Below are positions 33,007-42,383 of a stretch of 64,000 nucleotides of DNA, one piece after another. Source of the DNA: UBA11098 sp041671525 (GTDB taxonomy: Bacteria; Patescibacteriota; Minisyncoccia; Moranbacterales; UBA2206); assembly GCA_041671525.1 (NCBI GenBank), contig JBAZBJ010000001.1:62001-126000 (forward strand), in the 5' to 3' direction. Under the pieces are notes generated by a model, which worked only from the letters and a program-made list of their open reading frames with translations, had not been told where the DNA came from and searched no databases. The stretch's first letter is position 1; each line of letters begins with the position of its first letter. Position numbers and translations under genes: made by a program.

Positions 33007-34452
33007 ATGGGACTTAGCGCATACAGAATAAAAGGTTTTCGAGGTGGCATCGCGGATGACGCATATAAAGGCGTGGTCGGAGCATTTCGTTTCGGTCAAG
33101 GTCTGGATATCAGAAATGGTTCCGATACCATGAAATGCAATCAGGCTCTCATGAAAGATTCAGGAGACATCGTTATGGATTTGATTCTATTTTTTGTTCC
33201 AGCTTCCAATGGAAAGTTATACGGATTCGGGAATGCAGGAAAAATATATCGCAAGGATTCCATCACTTCTGCATGGTTCTTGGTTTATACGGATCCTGAC
33301 GGAAGGATTAGTGGAGCTGACGAATATACGAACAATAATGGATCGGGAAGCTACATTCCTTATTTATATTGGGCCACTGAAACGAAGTTCAAACGTATCC
33401 CACTTTCAGGCAACTGGAGCAGCGACGTTCAAACGGTTGGAAATCTGAACGGCGATCCTTCTTGGCATACGATGACTATGGCCGTAGGCGTTTTGCAGAT
33501 CTGTGACGGACGATATATTGCACTGATTGATTACGAAGGAAATTTCAATAATCAGGCATTGGATGTAATTGCGGGTAACAGAGCAAAGGCGATTCTTCCG
33601 CAGGATCAAATTGCTGTTATAGGTTCAACTAAGGGAGACAAAATAGAAGAAGGCTGGCTTTGGACTTGGGATAAGCTGCAACCATCCTGGATATTGAGAC
33701 GCATGGTTGCAGAAAAAGGAATCAATGCAATGATTCAAACCGATTTCATAATGATTCAGGCAGGTATAAGTGGTGGACTTTACTTTTGGGACATGGTGAA
33801 TATATTCAGATTCAAAGCATTTCCCGGAGGTGGGTGGGTAAATCCTGGAGCGATAGCGAATCAGAAAGGAATTGCTCTTTTTGGAGTGACGGGATCGGAT
33901 AAATGCGGACTGTATTCTTATGGACGATTGAGCAAAAACGAACCATATTCTTTGAACCTAGAATACATACCTTCACATGGAAAAGTGATCGACGTGGAAA
34001 TTGGAGCGGTGACTGTGTATGGAGATCAGATGTTTTTATCTTGGAAAGACGGTTCAACTTATGGTGTGGACACGGTTGATTTGAACAATAAATCAGATGC
34101 CAGATATGAAGGACTGGTTTTTGATGCAGGGGAGCCTGAGTTGCAAAAAGGATTCAGGCACATAAAGCTACTGACCAGACCTATGCCCGCTCAATGCTGG
34201 ATAAAAGCATATTATCGCATTAACGAGCAGGGAGATTGGAAGCAGGCCTTTCTGGAAGACGGCTCTGATTGTTTCGACAAAGAAGGAAAAACAAAAACTG
34301 TTTTCACTATTGAAACTGGTGACGATGAAAATGATGAGGAGAAAGGCAAGGGAGAAACTTTCGAGCTGGCATTTGATCTTCATCCACTGGGGAATGATAC
34401 CCCGGAGATTGTGGCGGCCAGTACCTATTTTGAACCTATAGGCATTCTATAA
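33007..34452 (+). CDS. Putative tail tube / nozzle-like protein
   Basis: A 481-residue protein, beta-rich with repeated short Gly/Trp/Tyr strands (GSGSYIPYLYWATETKFKR, DPSWHTMTMAVGVLQIC), which may form a propeller-like ring. The start at 33007 is chosen because the in-frame start at 32911 lies inside the upstream gene. A nozzle or tail-hub role is inferred from position. Confidence 0.5.
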   Translation: MGLSAYRIKGFRGGIADDAYKGVVGAFRFGQGLDIRNGSDTMKCNQALMKDSGDIVMDLILFFVPASNGKLYGFGNAGKIYRKDSITSAWFLVYTDPDGRISGADEYTNNNGSGSYIPYLYWATETKFKRIPLSGNWSSDVQTVGNLNGDPSWHTMTMAVGVLQICDGRYIALIDYEGNFNNQALDVIAGNRAKAILPQDQIAVIGSTKGDKIEEGWLWTWDKLQPSWILRRMVAEKGINAMIQTDFIMIQAGISGGLYFWDMVNIFRFKAFPGGGWVNPGAIANQKGIALFGVTGSDKCGLYSYGRLSKNEPYSLNLEYIPSHGKVIDVEIGAVTVYGDQMFLSWKDGSTYGVDTVDLNNKSDARYEGLVFDAGEPELQKGFRHIKLLTRPMPAQCWIKAYYRINEQGDWKQAFLEDGSDCFDKEGKTKTVFTIETGDDENDEEKGKGETFELAFDLHPLGNDTPEIVAASTYFEPIGIL

Positions 34453-34456
34453 AATC

Positions 34457-35566
34457 ATGGGAGAATTTTTGCAAAAAATTTTTGGCAATCAGCAAATAGA
34501 TGATCAGCCATTTCCGGAGATTCCTCCACATACGCATGATGGGGAAAATTCATCTTTGCTTGCTCCTTCTTCGATAGATTCGTTTCAGATAAAATCAGGA
34601 GCCATCAATACGTCAGCTTTGGCGGATGATTCTGTAAATTCCGATAAAATAATTGACAGCGCCATTCTTAGCGAGCATCTGGATGCGCTATCTGTAACCG
34701 AGCAGAAACTTGCGGATGCTGCGGTAGCAACATCAAAAATACGAAACGGATCAGTCAATGCCTCCAAGCTCATTCAATCCGAAGCCGTCGTGACTTTAGC
34801 GGCTCAAATAGATACTGCAGTAATAATCGGAGCGCATATCGGCACGGGTGTTATTCAAAATGCACATTTGGGAAACGCAATTATAAGTTCCGCTAAAATC
34901 GTCGACGGTGCAATCATAAATGCCAAAATTGGAAACGGACAGATTACCTCAGCAAAGATAGGTCTGGCAGAAGTCCAAAATGCTAATATAGAAAATTTGG
35001 CAGTCAGTGGGGCCAAGATTCAAGATTTGGCAGTTACCAACGCTAAGATCGCGAATCTTGCGATAGATAATGCCAAAATTGCTAATGTCTGTGCCGACAA
35101 GATTACTGCAGGAATGATTAATTTGACTTCGACTGGATATCTGGCCACGCCTTATGGTGGAATACGAATCGGCTATTTGCGTCAAATCGGAGGCGTTTCC
35201 ATTTACGGAATCCAAGCTGGCCCTGGACACGGACTTATGCTTGATGATGGAGCTAATGGATACGCCAGAATGTGGATAGACACTTCGGGAAACCGACCTC
35301 TTGTTATTGATGCCACATCCAGTGATCGAATTTTTTTCAAAGCATCAAGCGGAAATGATGTCATGCGCATTTATGGAAACAATGCAGTCAGTGGAGGTTT
35401 CGTGGACGTTCTTACATCGATGCGCATCGGGGACAATAAACCTGATGATCCAGTGGAGGGTCAGATGTATTGGGAAAAGTATCCTGGTGATATGGGATCC
35501 GGCGGAAGACTGATGATTTATAACGGATTCAGTTGGCATGGAGTCGCATGGTTTGATGATATTTAA
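34457..35566 (+). CDS. Tail fibre / spike with triple-helix-like repeats
   Basis: A 369-residue protein. Residues about 60-220 carry many short repeats of the type NAKI-G, ..ITSAKI, ..NAKIANL, spaced as in triple-stranded beta-helical or bundled shafts. The C-terminal 140 residues form a compact tip ending in YNGFSWHGVAW. Such proteins are trimeric receptor-binding fibres. Sequence outside the repeats is not family-specific. Confidence 0.65.
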   Translation: MGEFLQKIFGNQQIDDQPFPEIPPHTHDGENSSLLAPSSIDSFQIKSGAINTSALADDSVNSDKIIDSAILSEHLDALSVTEQKLADAAVATSKIRNGSVNASKLIQSEAVVTLAAQIDTAVIIGAHIGTGVIQNAHLGNAIISSAKIVDGAIINAKIGNGQITSAKIGLAEVQNANIENLAVSGAKIQDLAVTNAKIANLAIDNAKIANVCADKITAGMINLTSTGYLATPYGGIRIGYLRQIGGVSIYGIQAGPGHGLMLDDGANGYARMWIDTSGNRPLVIDATSSDRIFFKASSGNDVMRIYGNNAVSGGFVDVLTSMRIGDNKPDDPVEGQMYWEKYPGDMGSGGRLMIYNGFSWHGVAWFDDI

Positions 35567-35598
35567 AACAAAAAGTTAAAAATAAATTCAATAATTTT

Positions 35599-35814
35599 AT
35601 GTTCAAGAAAAAATTGGATAAAACGGATCTTGAAGAAATTCGAAAACGGCAGGAAATGATCCATCAACACACCCTAATAGCTCAGGCATTGGAAACGCAA
35701 AAGCAGAATTTTATTGTCGGAAGATTTCATAAGTACAGTCTTGATCCTGCCAAGGAATATAGTTTTGATTTGAAGACAGGAAAAATAACGGAAAGCAAAA
35801 AAGCAAACACTTAA
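35599..35814 (+). CDS. Small hypothetical phage protein
   Basis: A 71-residue basic, helical protein, 32 bases after the fibre gene and 10 before the next. No recognised motif. It could be a fibre chaperone. Confidence 0.45.
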   Translation: MFKKKLDKTDLEEIRKRQEMIHQHTLIAQALETQKQNFIVGRFHKYSLDPAKEYSFDLKTGKITESKKANT

Positions 35815-35824
35815 TATCAAATAT

Positions 35825-36916
35825 ATGGCAGATAACAGTGCGACAAATGTCGATTGGAATCAATTCAGAAGTCAGATGGAACAATTAGGCAGAAATGTTA
35901 GCGGACAATCGACACCACCATCTAATACGGCCGGCACATCGGGCGGATATAGCTTTTCGTCTTTGCAAAATAAAATTGATAAAGTTCAGAAAAAAGTCGA
36001 TAAAGCGCAGAGCAAACTCAAAAATTATTATACTGATCGGTACGATGAGGAATATAAGAGCCAGGGCTTGGGAGATGTGAAAGCGAAAATATCAGACATG
36101 GATTCCAAAATAGCAGGTGAAAAGATAACGCGGGACGAATCAGTAAGCAAAACAAGACAGAATCCTTATTATTCCGCGGCCAACATTAGCGGAGAATCAT
36201 CTGAAATTGAAAGACTTTCAAATTCTAAGATCAATAATTATGTCGATGAGAGAAATAGTCTGGCAGGCACATACAACAGCACCTTGGATGAAGTGACGAA
36301 AAAGGTAGCTACAGAAACTGCTGAAAAGGAAAAAGAAGTAGAGGATATGAAATACGGCCTCGCTAGTATGACGAAACAGCTGAGTGATTATCAGGATTTG
36401 ATCAAATCCGAACTGCAGAGACAAAATGACGAGCAACATTGGGAAATGGAATTCATGTTGAAACTTCAGGATGCGAATCAGAGAGCGAAGGGCGGAAGCG
36501 GTTCGGTTAGTGAAAGACTATCTTCGCGTGTCGAACAGGGACTGGAACCCGATCCCACTATGCGCGCAACCGCTCAGCGATTATTGAGTCAGAGCGTTGA
36601 TGATCCGACAAGACTGGGATACACGGGGGATCTTTCTGTGCAGCTTGAATCGGAAATGGATTATATCAAAAAACAAACACCCCAAGCAGATTCAGGTGCT
36701 CAGAAAAGCATGACCAAAGAAGGAACGTTCCGCAGAGAAATTAGAGATGCATGGAAAGAAGGGTATAACACTGATCAACTCAAACAAATTTATGGAAACG
36801 TGGGCTTTGATGATTCGAAAAAATCACCTGGTGAAATTATTGATGACGAGTGGCATATAAAAACAGCTCCAGGAATCGGAGGATTTTTAGGTCGACTTTT
36901 TCGTCTCGGAGTTTAA
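35825..36916 (+). CDS. Coiled-coil phage virion protein
   Basis: A 363-residue protein with several coiled segments (KIDKVQKKVDKAQSKLKN, ETAEKEKEVEDMK) and no enzyme motif. In podoviruses internal virion or ejection proteins lie here and are helical. The gene ends 17 bases before the 1310-residue protein. Confidence 0.5.
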   Translation: MADNSATNVDWNQFRSQMEQLGRNVSGQSTPPSNTAGTSGGYSFSSLQNKIDKVQKKVDKAQSKLKNYYTDRYDEEYKSQGLGDVKAKISDMDSKIAGEKITRDESVSKTRQNPYYSAANISGESSEIERLSNSKINNYVDERNSLAGTYNSTLDEVTKKVATETAEKEKEVEDMKYGLASMTKQLSDYQDLIKSELQRQNDEQHWEMEFMLKLQDANQRAKGGSGSVSERLSSRVEQGLEPDPTMRATAQRLLSQSVDDPTRLGYTGDLSVQLESEMDYIKKQTPQADSGAQKSMTKEGTFRREIRDAWKEGYNTDQLKQIYGNVGFDDSKKSPGEIIDDEWHIKTAPGIGGFLGRLFRLGV

Positions 36917-36933
36917 ATAAGTATAAAACATTT

Positions 36934-39900
36934 ATGGAAAGTTTTTGGAATACTATAACGGCGCCTTTTAAGAAGGCTACTGAAAAAACAAAAAAGACAA
37001 TCGGTGATTTTTTTGCGCCTGCTCCAGAAGTAAGGGTGCGAGATATCGTTCGTGAGATTCCCGGAGCGACAGAAAAAGTAGGAGAATCTATATGGAATTT
37101 CGGGAAAGATGTTTTGCGTGCTGCTCCCAGAGCTGCTGCGTCAGCTACTCTTTCAGTCGAAAACCAAAAAGAATTTATTCCTGGCAGTGGAACTGCTCCG
37201 AAAATAGAGAAGTTTTTTTTCGGTGATAAACCTATTAAAAATATACGGGGAACTGGCGAAGAGATGATTCAGACATTCGGTGGAAGTGAGAAAACTTCAA
37301 AAAAATACGGACTTCCACTTGGGTTTGCTCTTACCTCACTTGATCTTATACCTGGAATTCCTAAAAAGAAGATTGCTCAAAAAATAGGCGAAGAACTTGT
37401 AGTTAAATATGGTGACGATGTTGCTAGGATGATTATAGAAAAGGGAGGAAAAGATCTCGCTGAACAGGCCATGAAAGATGGGGGAGAAAAAATGTTGGAA
37501 AAAGCGGGAATAAATTTGGCCAAGGAAATTGCTCCCGCAGAGCAAACCGTGAAGAATGTCGAGGAGATAGTCAAATCGGTAAAACCCAGCCAGTACTTAG
37601 AAAAGGAAGGAAAAAGTCTTATGGAATTCGATAGTGGTGATTTATCTTTGCCAGAATTAAAACGAAAGCTTGAGGTCGCAGTAGAAGGAAAAGACGAAAA
37701 CATAATAGGATCCATAAAGAATGATGTGGCACAAAGAGAAACCGATTTAATCGATGTTGCCAATAAGGAAAAAGAAATGCAGGTTCTAGAAAAAGATCTT
37801 TATCATGGCACAACCAAGGAAAATGCAAAGTCTATTTTGGAGAATGGCATAGATACTAGTCTCAATAAAAAGGGTTTTGCCGAAGCACCTGATTCTTTTT
37901 ATGTAGCACCAACCGTGCAGGAAGCTTCTATGTATGGCAATAGTATCCTAAATGTTAAACCAACTCAGGAAGTAAAAACGCTAAGCGTATCAAGCGAGGA
38001 ATGGGCTCAAACCATAGGTAAATCAAAAAGTGCACAAGAGTCTAAGCTTGCCCGTGATGAACTTCGAAAACGAGGATACGATGTTGTGCATTATGGAGAC
38101 GAAGTGGAAATTTTGAATCCTGAAAAATTTCAGGTGATCAGCCCCCGAAATATGACTTCGAATGCGGAGAAGGCGTTGGAAATAATCAATGAAAAAGGCA
38201 ATCCAGTGATAAAGGAAGGAAAGAAGTTCGCGCCTCAAAGATCTGACATGAATGAAACAGCTTCTGCGTCTGCTCCTTGGGAATTATCAAATGAAGCATC
38301 CTTAGCCAATGACTCTGATGTTTCAGTGGGGAGTGCGCTTGATGCAATCGACGGAATGACAGGAAAAACAGGTGGTTCTCAAAAATTATCGGAATGGATA
38401 AAGGGCGCGCCTAAAAAATTTGCTGACGCATTCAATGACAGATTCGCACCGATCAAGCGCTTCGAAGAAACGGTGAGCGATTTGGCTGGAAAAGCTATAG
38501 ACATAAATTCCAGTCCGTATATAGCTGCTCGAATGTATGCAGGCCGCATGGGAACGGTCGAATCATATCTTGGGGATTTGCAAAAAATATTATCGCCCCT
38601 AAACAAGGAGCGCGCAGATTTTACTAGATTCGTTTTATCCCGTCGAGCACTAGAACGTGGAGAAAGAGGATTTTTGAATCCGGCAGGGATTACAACTGAT
38701 ACTGCAAAACAGGCCTTGGAGGATCTTAAAACAAAAGTCGGTCCAGAAATTTTCAGCAAATTCGAGGCAACAGAGCAAGCGGTTCAGAAATGGGCGGATG
38801 ATTATATTCTTAAACCAGCCGTAGAATCAGGAATAATTTCCAAAGATGTCTATGGCAAGGTGATAGAAAAAAATAGGCATTGGATGCCATTTCATGTAAT
38901 TGATGAACTGCCAGGCCCAGCTGCTCTTGATGCGCTTCCAAAGGGCGCAGAAATATTTTCTGTAGGAAAGCAGGGAATAATAAAAGAATTAGAGGGTACG
39001 GAAAAAATAATCCGTGACCCGTTCGAATCCATAATAGGTAAACTATCAGGAGCTATCAATATTATCAAAAGAAATGAGGTCGCTCAAAAACTGATAAATA
39101 TCAGGGAAGTCATGCCAGAAGCCAAGGAGCTTATAAAGCCTCTTGAAAAAAGTGAGAAAGTTCCTAAAGGTTGGGGTTCCGTCAGTGTTTTTACTGATGG
39201 AAAAAATACCAAATGGATTGTGCCAGAAGAACTTTCCTGGGCTATGCATCAGATGAACGAAGTTGAGGCGGGCATACTTGGGAATTTTGTGAAATTCACA
39301 TCTGGAGCTTTCAGAAAGGGAGCCACTACATTGTACATTCCTTTTTCGCTTTCCAACGCTGTGCGTGATGCACAAATGGCAATCATGTCCTCGAAATATG
39401 GATTCAATCCGGCAGACTGGGTAAAGGGATTTGCCGTAGGATTAAAAGGCGCTTTCGGATGGGACTCAAAACTGTTGGAAGAATTCAGCCGAAACGGAGG
39501 AGGTTTCGGAGGTTTCATCCAAGGAGCAAAAGAAGTCAGTGGAATCAAACATCAACTGTTTGAGCCGACATGGTGGAAAAGAACAAAAGCTGTTATTAAC
39601 CCATTTAACCTGATAGAGAATTTTGCTGAAGCAATAGAATTAGCACCGCGACTGGGTGTTTATAATAGAGCAATCAAGGGAGGTGCATCCGGATATGAGG
39701 CAGCGTTCGAGGCTCGCAATGCGACAATTGACTTCGCCAAGTCAGGGCAGGAAATGAGAATAATTAATATGTGGGTTCCATTTGTTAATGCACGTTGGCA
39801 GGCACTTCTGAACACGACACGCATATTCAGAGATAGCCCAGTCAAAGCTTCCGCAAAAGCCGGAGCATTGATAGTCACTCCGGGAGTAACAACATATTTT

Positions 39901-40866
39901 TGGAATGCGCTGAATTATCCTGATTTATACGAAGATGTTCCGCGCTGGGTCAAGGATACTTATTTTCCGATCATAGTAGGAGAAGACAAAGATCAGGAGG
40001 GCAATCGCATACCGAAAATGGTTCTTATCCCAAAAGGTGATGTAGGTCAGATTTTTTATAATCCGATTGAATACGCTCTTGATTATGTGCGCAAAGGCGA
40101 GCCGAACAATTTTGCCAAGCTTGCTCTTGAATGGATGAGTCAGTTGGCTCCAATCTCATTCACTCGTGACGGAGAACTTTCAGCCTCGCAGTTTTTGTCA
40201 GGAGCACTTCCTCCGATTTTGCGCACGCCTGCAGAGCTGGCTACCAATAAATCGTTTTTTACAGGTAGCCCTGTGGTGCCTAGACGCTTGGAACAAGTCG
40301 CACCCACTGAGCAGTATGACGATAAAACGCCTCGTGCCGCAGTAGTCGTAGGGCAGGCGTTCGGAGTTTCACCTATTAAGTTGACTTATGGCTTAACTGG
40401 TTTGCTTGGAGGATTTGGTAGAGAGGTGATTGATCCTACTAAGATTTTGCAAACAACAACTCAAAAATTTTACAGAGCAGTAGGAGGAGAAAAAATGAAT
40501 CAAGCCTGGAATCTGAAGGATGAAACAGTGGTTGGATATAATACGGCGCGGGAACAAGCGAAGCGGGCACTTGAAGCCAATAATGTTCAAATGGCCAATA
40601 TGATAATTGATAACTGGAATACTGCTGCGGAAAAAGTATTGCCGGATATTTTGGAATATGTGGCAAAGGATGATCCAATGGAAGCACAAAAAATCAGATC
40701 ATCAGTGACTTTTCAATCTCAGGATATTTCAAGACTTCAAAAAGCTGCATATGAAAAACTTTCGGCTTCCGGAGTCAAAAACTCACCCTCAACTATGGGG
40801 CAGATGTTTCCTAACCAAGGACTTCAGCAATCTGATTTGAAACAAATGCGTCAGGTTACTAAATAG
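36934..40866 (+). CDS. Large polyvalent internal virion protein with ADP-ribosyltransferase-like segment
   Basis: A 1310-residue protein, the largest of the prophage. Residues about 285-410 begin LYHGTTKENAKSIL, the H-containing start of ADP-ribosyltransferase folds (YHGT and a following strand DSFYVAP). About residues 505-700 match phage large polyvalent protein helices, with NRHWMPFHVIDEL near 646. Helical stretches continue to the end. The ATG at 36934 is used; the GTG at 36850 would overlap the upstream gene. It is likely ejected into the host with the DNA. The ART call is by motif and needs a structure search. Confidence 0.65.
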   Translation: MESFWNTITAPFKKATEKTKKTIGDFFAPAPEVRVRDIVREIPGATEKVGESIWNFGKDVLRAAPRAAASATLSVENQKEFIPGSGTAPKIEKFFFGDKPIKNIRGTGEEMIQTFGGSEKTSKKYGLPLGFALTSLDLIPGIPKKKIAQKIGEELVVKYGDDVARMIIEKGGKDLAEQAMKDGGEKMLEKAGINLAKEIAPAEQTVKNVEEIVKSVKPSQYLEKEGKSLMEFDSGDLSLPELKRKLEVAVEGKDENIIGSIKNDVAQRETDLIDVANKEKEMQVLEKDLYHGTTKENAKSILENGIDTSLNKKGFAEAPDSFYVAPTVQEASMYGNSILNVKPTQEVKTLSVSSEEWAQTIGKSKSAQESKLARDELRKRGYDVVHYGDEVEILNPEKFQVISPRNMTSNAEKALEIINEKGNPVIKEGKKFAPQRSDMNETASASAPWELSNEASLANDSDVSVGSALDAIDGMTGKTGGSQKLSEWIKGAPKKFADAFNDRFAPIKRFEETVSDLAGKAIDINSSPYIAARMYAGRMGTVESYLGDLQKILSPLNKERADFTRFVLSRRALERGERGFLNPAGITTDTAKQALEDLKTKVGPEIFSKFEATEQAVQKWADDYILKPAVESGIISKDVYGKVIEKNRHWMPFHVIDELPGPAALDALPKGAEIFSVGKQGIIKELEGTEKIIRDPFESIIGKLSGAINIIKRNEVAQKLINIREVMPEAKELIKPLEKSEKVPKGWGSVSVFTDGKNTKWIVPEELSWAMHQMNEVEAGILGNFVKFTSGAFRKGATTLYIPFSLSNAVRDAQMAIMSSKYGFNPADWVKGFAVGLKGAFGWDSKLLEEFSRNGGGFGGFIQGAKEVSGIKHQLFEPTWWKRTKAVINPFNLIENFAEAIELAPRLGVYNRAIKGGASGYEAAFEARNATIDFAKSGQEMRIINMWVPFVNARWQALLNTTRIFRDSPVKASAKAGALIVTPGVTTYFWNALNYPDLYEDVPRWVKDTYFPIIVGEDKDQEGNRIPKMVLIPKGDVGQIFYNPIEYALDYVRKGEPNNFAKLALEWMSQLAPISFTRDGELSASQFLSGALPPILRTPAELATNKSFFTGSPVVPRRLEQVAPTEQYDDKTPRAAVVVGQAFGVSPIKLTYGLTGLLGGFGREVIDPTKILQTTTQKFYRAVGGEKMNQAWNLKDETVVGYNTAREQAKRALEANNVQMANMIIDNWNTAAEKVLPDILEYVAKDDPMEAQKIRSSVTFQSQDISRLQKAAYEKLSASGVKNSPSTMGQMFPNQGLQQSDLKQMRQVTK

Positions 40867-40874
40867 AGATATTT

Positions 40875-41102
40875 ATGGAAAAACAAAATTATCAAAATAA
40901 AATGCAGGACAAAAGACTTGATGGTTTGGAAAAGAAGCTTGCTGAAATAAAAAATAATCATCTGTTTCATTTGGATATAAAACTGACTCAGGTTGGCACA
41001 GATGTTGAGTGGCTTAAGAGATTTTTTTGGATTGTCGCCACGGCTTCTATTGGCGGCCTCGTAGCAGCTCTTATAAATTTACTGATAACACTTAATAAAT
41101 AA
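40875..41102 (+). CDS. XhlA-like holin/hemolysin protein
   Basis: A 75-residue protein: polar helical N-terminal half (KRLDGLEKKLAEIKNN, DVEWLKR) and a single C-terminal membrane segment (about residues 50-72). This matches the layout of XhlA-type cell-surface hemolysin/holin proteins. It sits directly before the endolysin gene. Confidence 0.65.
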   Translation: MEKQNYQNKMQDKRLDGLEKKLAEIKNNHLFHLDIKLTQVGTDVEWLKRFFWIVATASIGGLVAALINLLITLNK

Positions 41103-41115
41103 AAAAACAACAAAT

Positions 41116-41697
41116 ATGGATACCATTAAAAAAATCTGGAAAGAATCCCCTAATTTCTGGACAGGGAGAAAAGGATATGCCCCTGAACTCATCGTTTTGC
41201 ATATTATGGATGGCACATTATCCGGAACTGATTCGTGGTTTGCAAACATTGCCTCGCAGGTAAGTGCTCATTATGGAATCGGAAAGAACGGAGAAATCCA
41301 CCAATATGTGAAAGAAGAAGATGCTGCCTGGCACGCAGGCAGGGTGGATTCGCCGAGTGCGAAACTTATAAAATCCAACATAAATCCTAATCTCTATACG
41401 ATCGGCATTGAACACGAAGGATCATCGAAAGATGCGTGGACCGACGAGATGAAGCATGCGAGCGCTTCTCTGATTCAAGAGATTTGTCAGCGATGGAAAA
41501 TTCCAATCGATAGGAATCACATTATCGGACACTATCAGGTATATTCGAAAAAACCGGATTGTCCATCTCATGATAAAAAGATTCTAGATGAGATAGTTGC
41601 TCTCGCCAATCAGCAACAAAATAAACCTTCTCTGGTCGAAGAGGGAATCAGAAAAATCGAGGAAGGATTGGCATTAATAAAACAAGCAATAAAATGA
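41116..41697 (+). CDS. Endolysin: N-acetylmuramoyl-L-alanine amidase
   Basis: A 193-residue amidase_2-type enzyme. Zinc ligands are His in LIVLHIMDG near residue 29, His in IIGHYQVY near 138 and Cys/His in PDCPSHDKK near 149. HYGIGKNGEIHQYV is a typical central segment. The C-terminal 30 residues are a short helical tail that may bind wall. It cuts peptidoglycan at lysis and overlaps the next small membrane gene by 4 bases. Confidence 0.85.
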   Translation: MDTIKKIWKESPNFWTGRKGYAPELIVLHIMDGTLSGTDSWFANIASQVSAHYGIGKNGEIHQYVKEEDAAWHAGRVDSPSAKLIKSNINPNLYTIGIEHEGSSKDAWTDEMKHASASLIQEICQRWKIPIDRNHIIGHYQVYSKKPDCPSHDKKILDEIVALANQQQNKPSLVEEGIRKIEEGLALIKQAIK

Positions 41698-41876
41698 ATA
41701 TGGAAGTTTTAAAATCAGCAAGCAAAATTGTATTTGTTCTGATGGCGCTCGCAACAGTTGGCGCACTCTTTGCAGGAAAAATTTCGGGCGATCAGTTTTT
41801 GCTCCTCGCTGGCATGGCGTTCTCTTTTTATTTTTCCAATAAAGGAGATTCGGCTCAGCCTTTTGGTGGCAAATAA
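41694..41876 (+). CDS. Small membrane protein, second holin-like
   Basis: A 60-residue protein with two hydrophobic segments (about residues 11-29 and 35-50). It overlaps the endolysin stop (ATGA), so it is translationally coupled. Likely a holin partner. Confidence 0.55.
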   Translation: MNMEVLKSASKIVFVLMALATVGALFAGKISGDQFLLLAGMAFSFYFSNKGDSAQPFGGK

Positions 41877-41894
41877 AGTGCAAATACTTGGCAT

Positions 41895-41923
41895 AAAAAG
41901 CCCGGTTTGAAACCGGGCTTTTT
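41895..41923 (+). terminator. Terminator of the virion/lysis operon
   Basis: AAAAAGCCCGGTT and AACCGGGCTTTTT form a long perfect stem with a TGA-type loop and a T-run. It closes the late operon. Confidence 0.9.
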
Positions 41924-42383
41924 GCATTTTCACCTGTGGATAACTATAAAATCTTTATTTCATGCTAGGTGATGATTTCTCGATTCGATATAAGACGGGG
42001 CATTTTATTTTGGCACGTCCAAGCCTGCTTTCGACAATTTTTACTAAAAATGCATGATGTTTTTTATAGAATTATCAGGCTGTGCTGAATGCGTTTGACT
42101 TCTTTGGCGCGAGGGGGTAATGTTTCGCTTGGCATAGCGGAAGACAGTGTCGAACAGTCTTTCGTCAACACACATTAATATAAAAAATACTCACCTCATT
42201 AGTTTCTGGAAAGAGAATTAATGATAATTGAGGGATAAGAAAATGGGTTCGAATTCGATAAAAAAATTCGAAGCAGTGATTCTCCGTGTGCTATATAAAA
42301 CACATTGGCTTCTTGCTGCATATTCGGATGGACGGACGGAAACGACGCGAACCCATATCAGTATCCTGGTGAGTTCGTGTCAT
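41924..42383. other. Gap before the prophage integrase
   Basis: These 460 bases have no gene with family support. The integrase frame is open back to 42228 but the extra 52 residues (LRVLYKTHWLLAAY and similar) do not look like an integrase N-terminus. The attachment site is expected here or near 43.5-44 kb, but I could not find a matching direct repeat. Confidence 0.45.

Noticed and set aside
34600..35110. Possible CRISPR-like repeats
   Set aside because: The regular pattern is coding: short AKI-type repeats of the tail fibre, with no spacer structure.
42228..42383. Extended N-terminus of the prophage integrase
   Set aside because: The frame is open but the residues do not look like an integrase N-terminus, and the start would be TTG or a poorly placed ATG.
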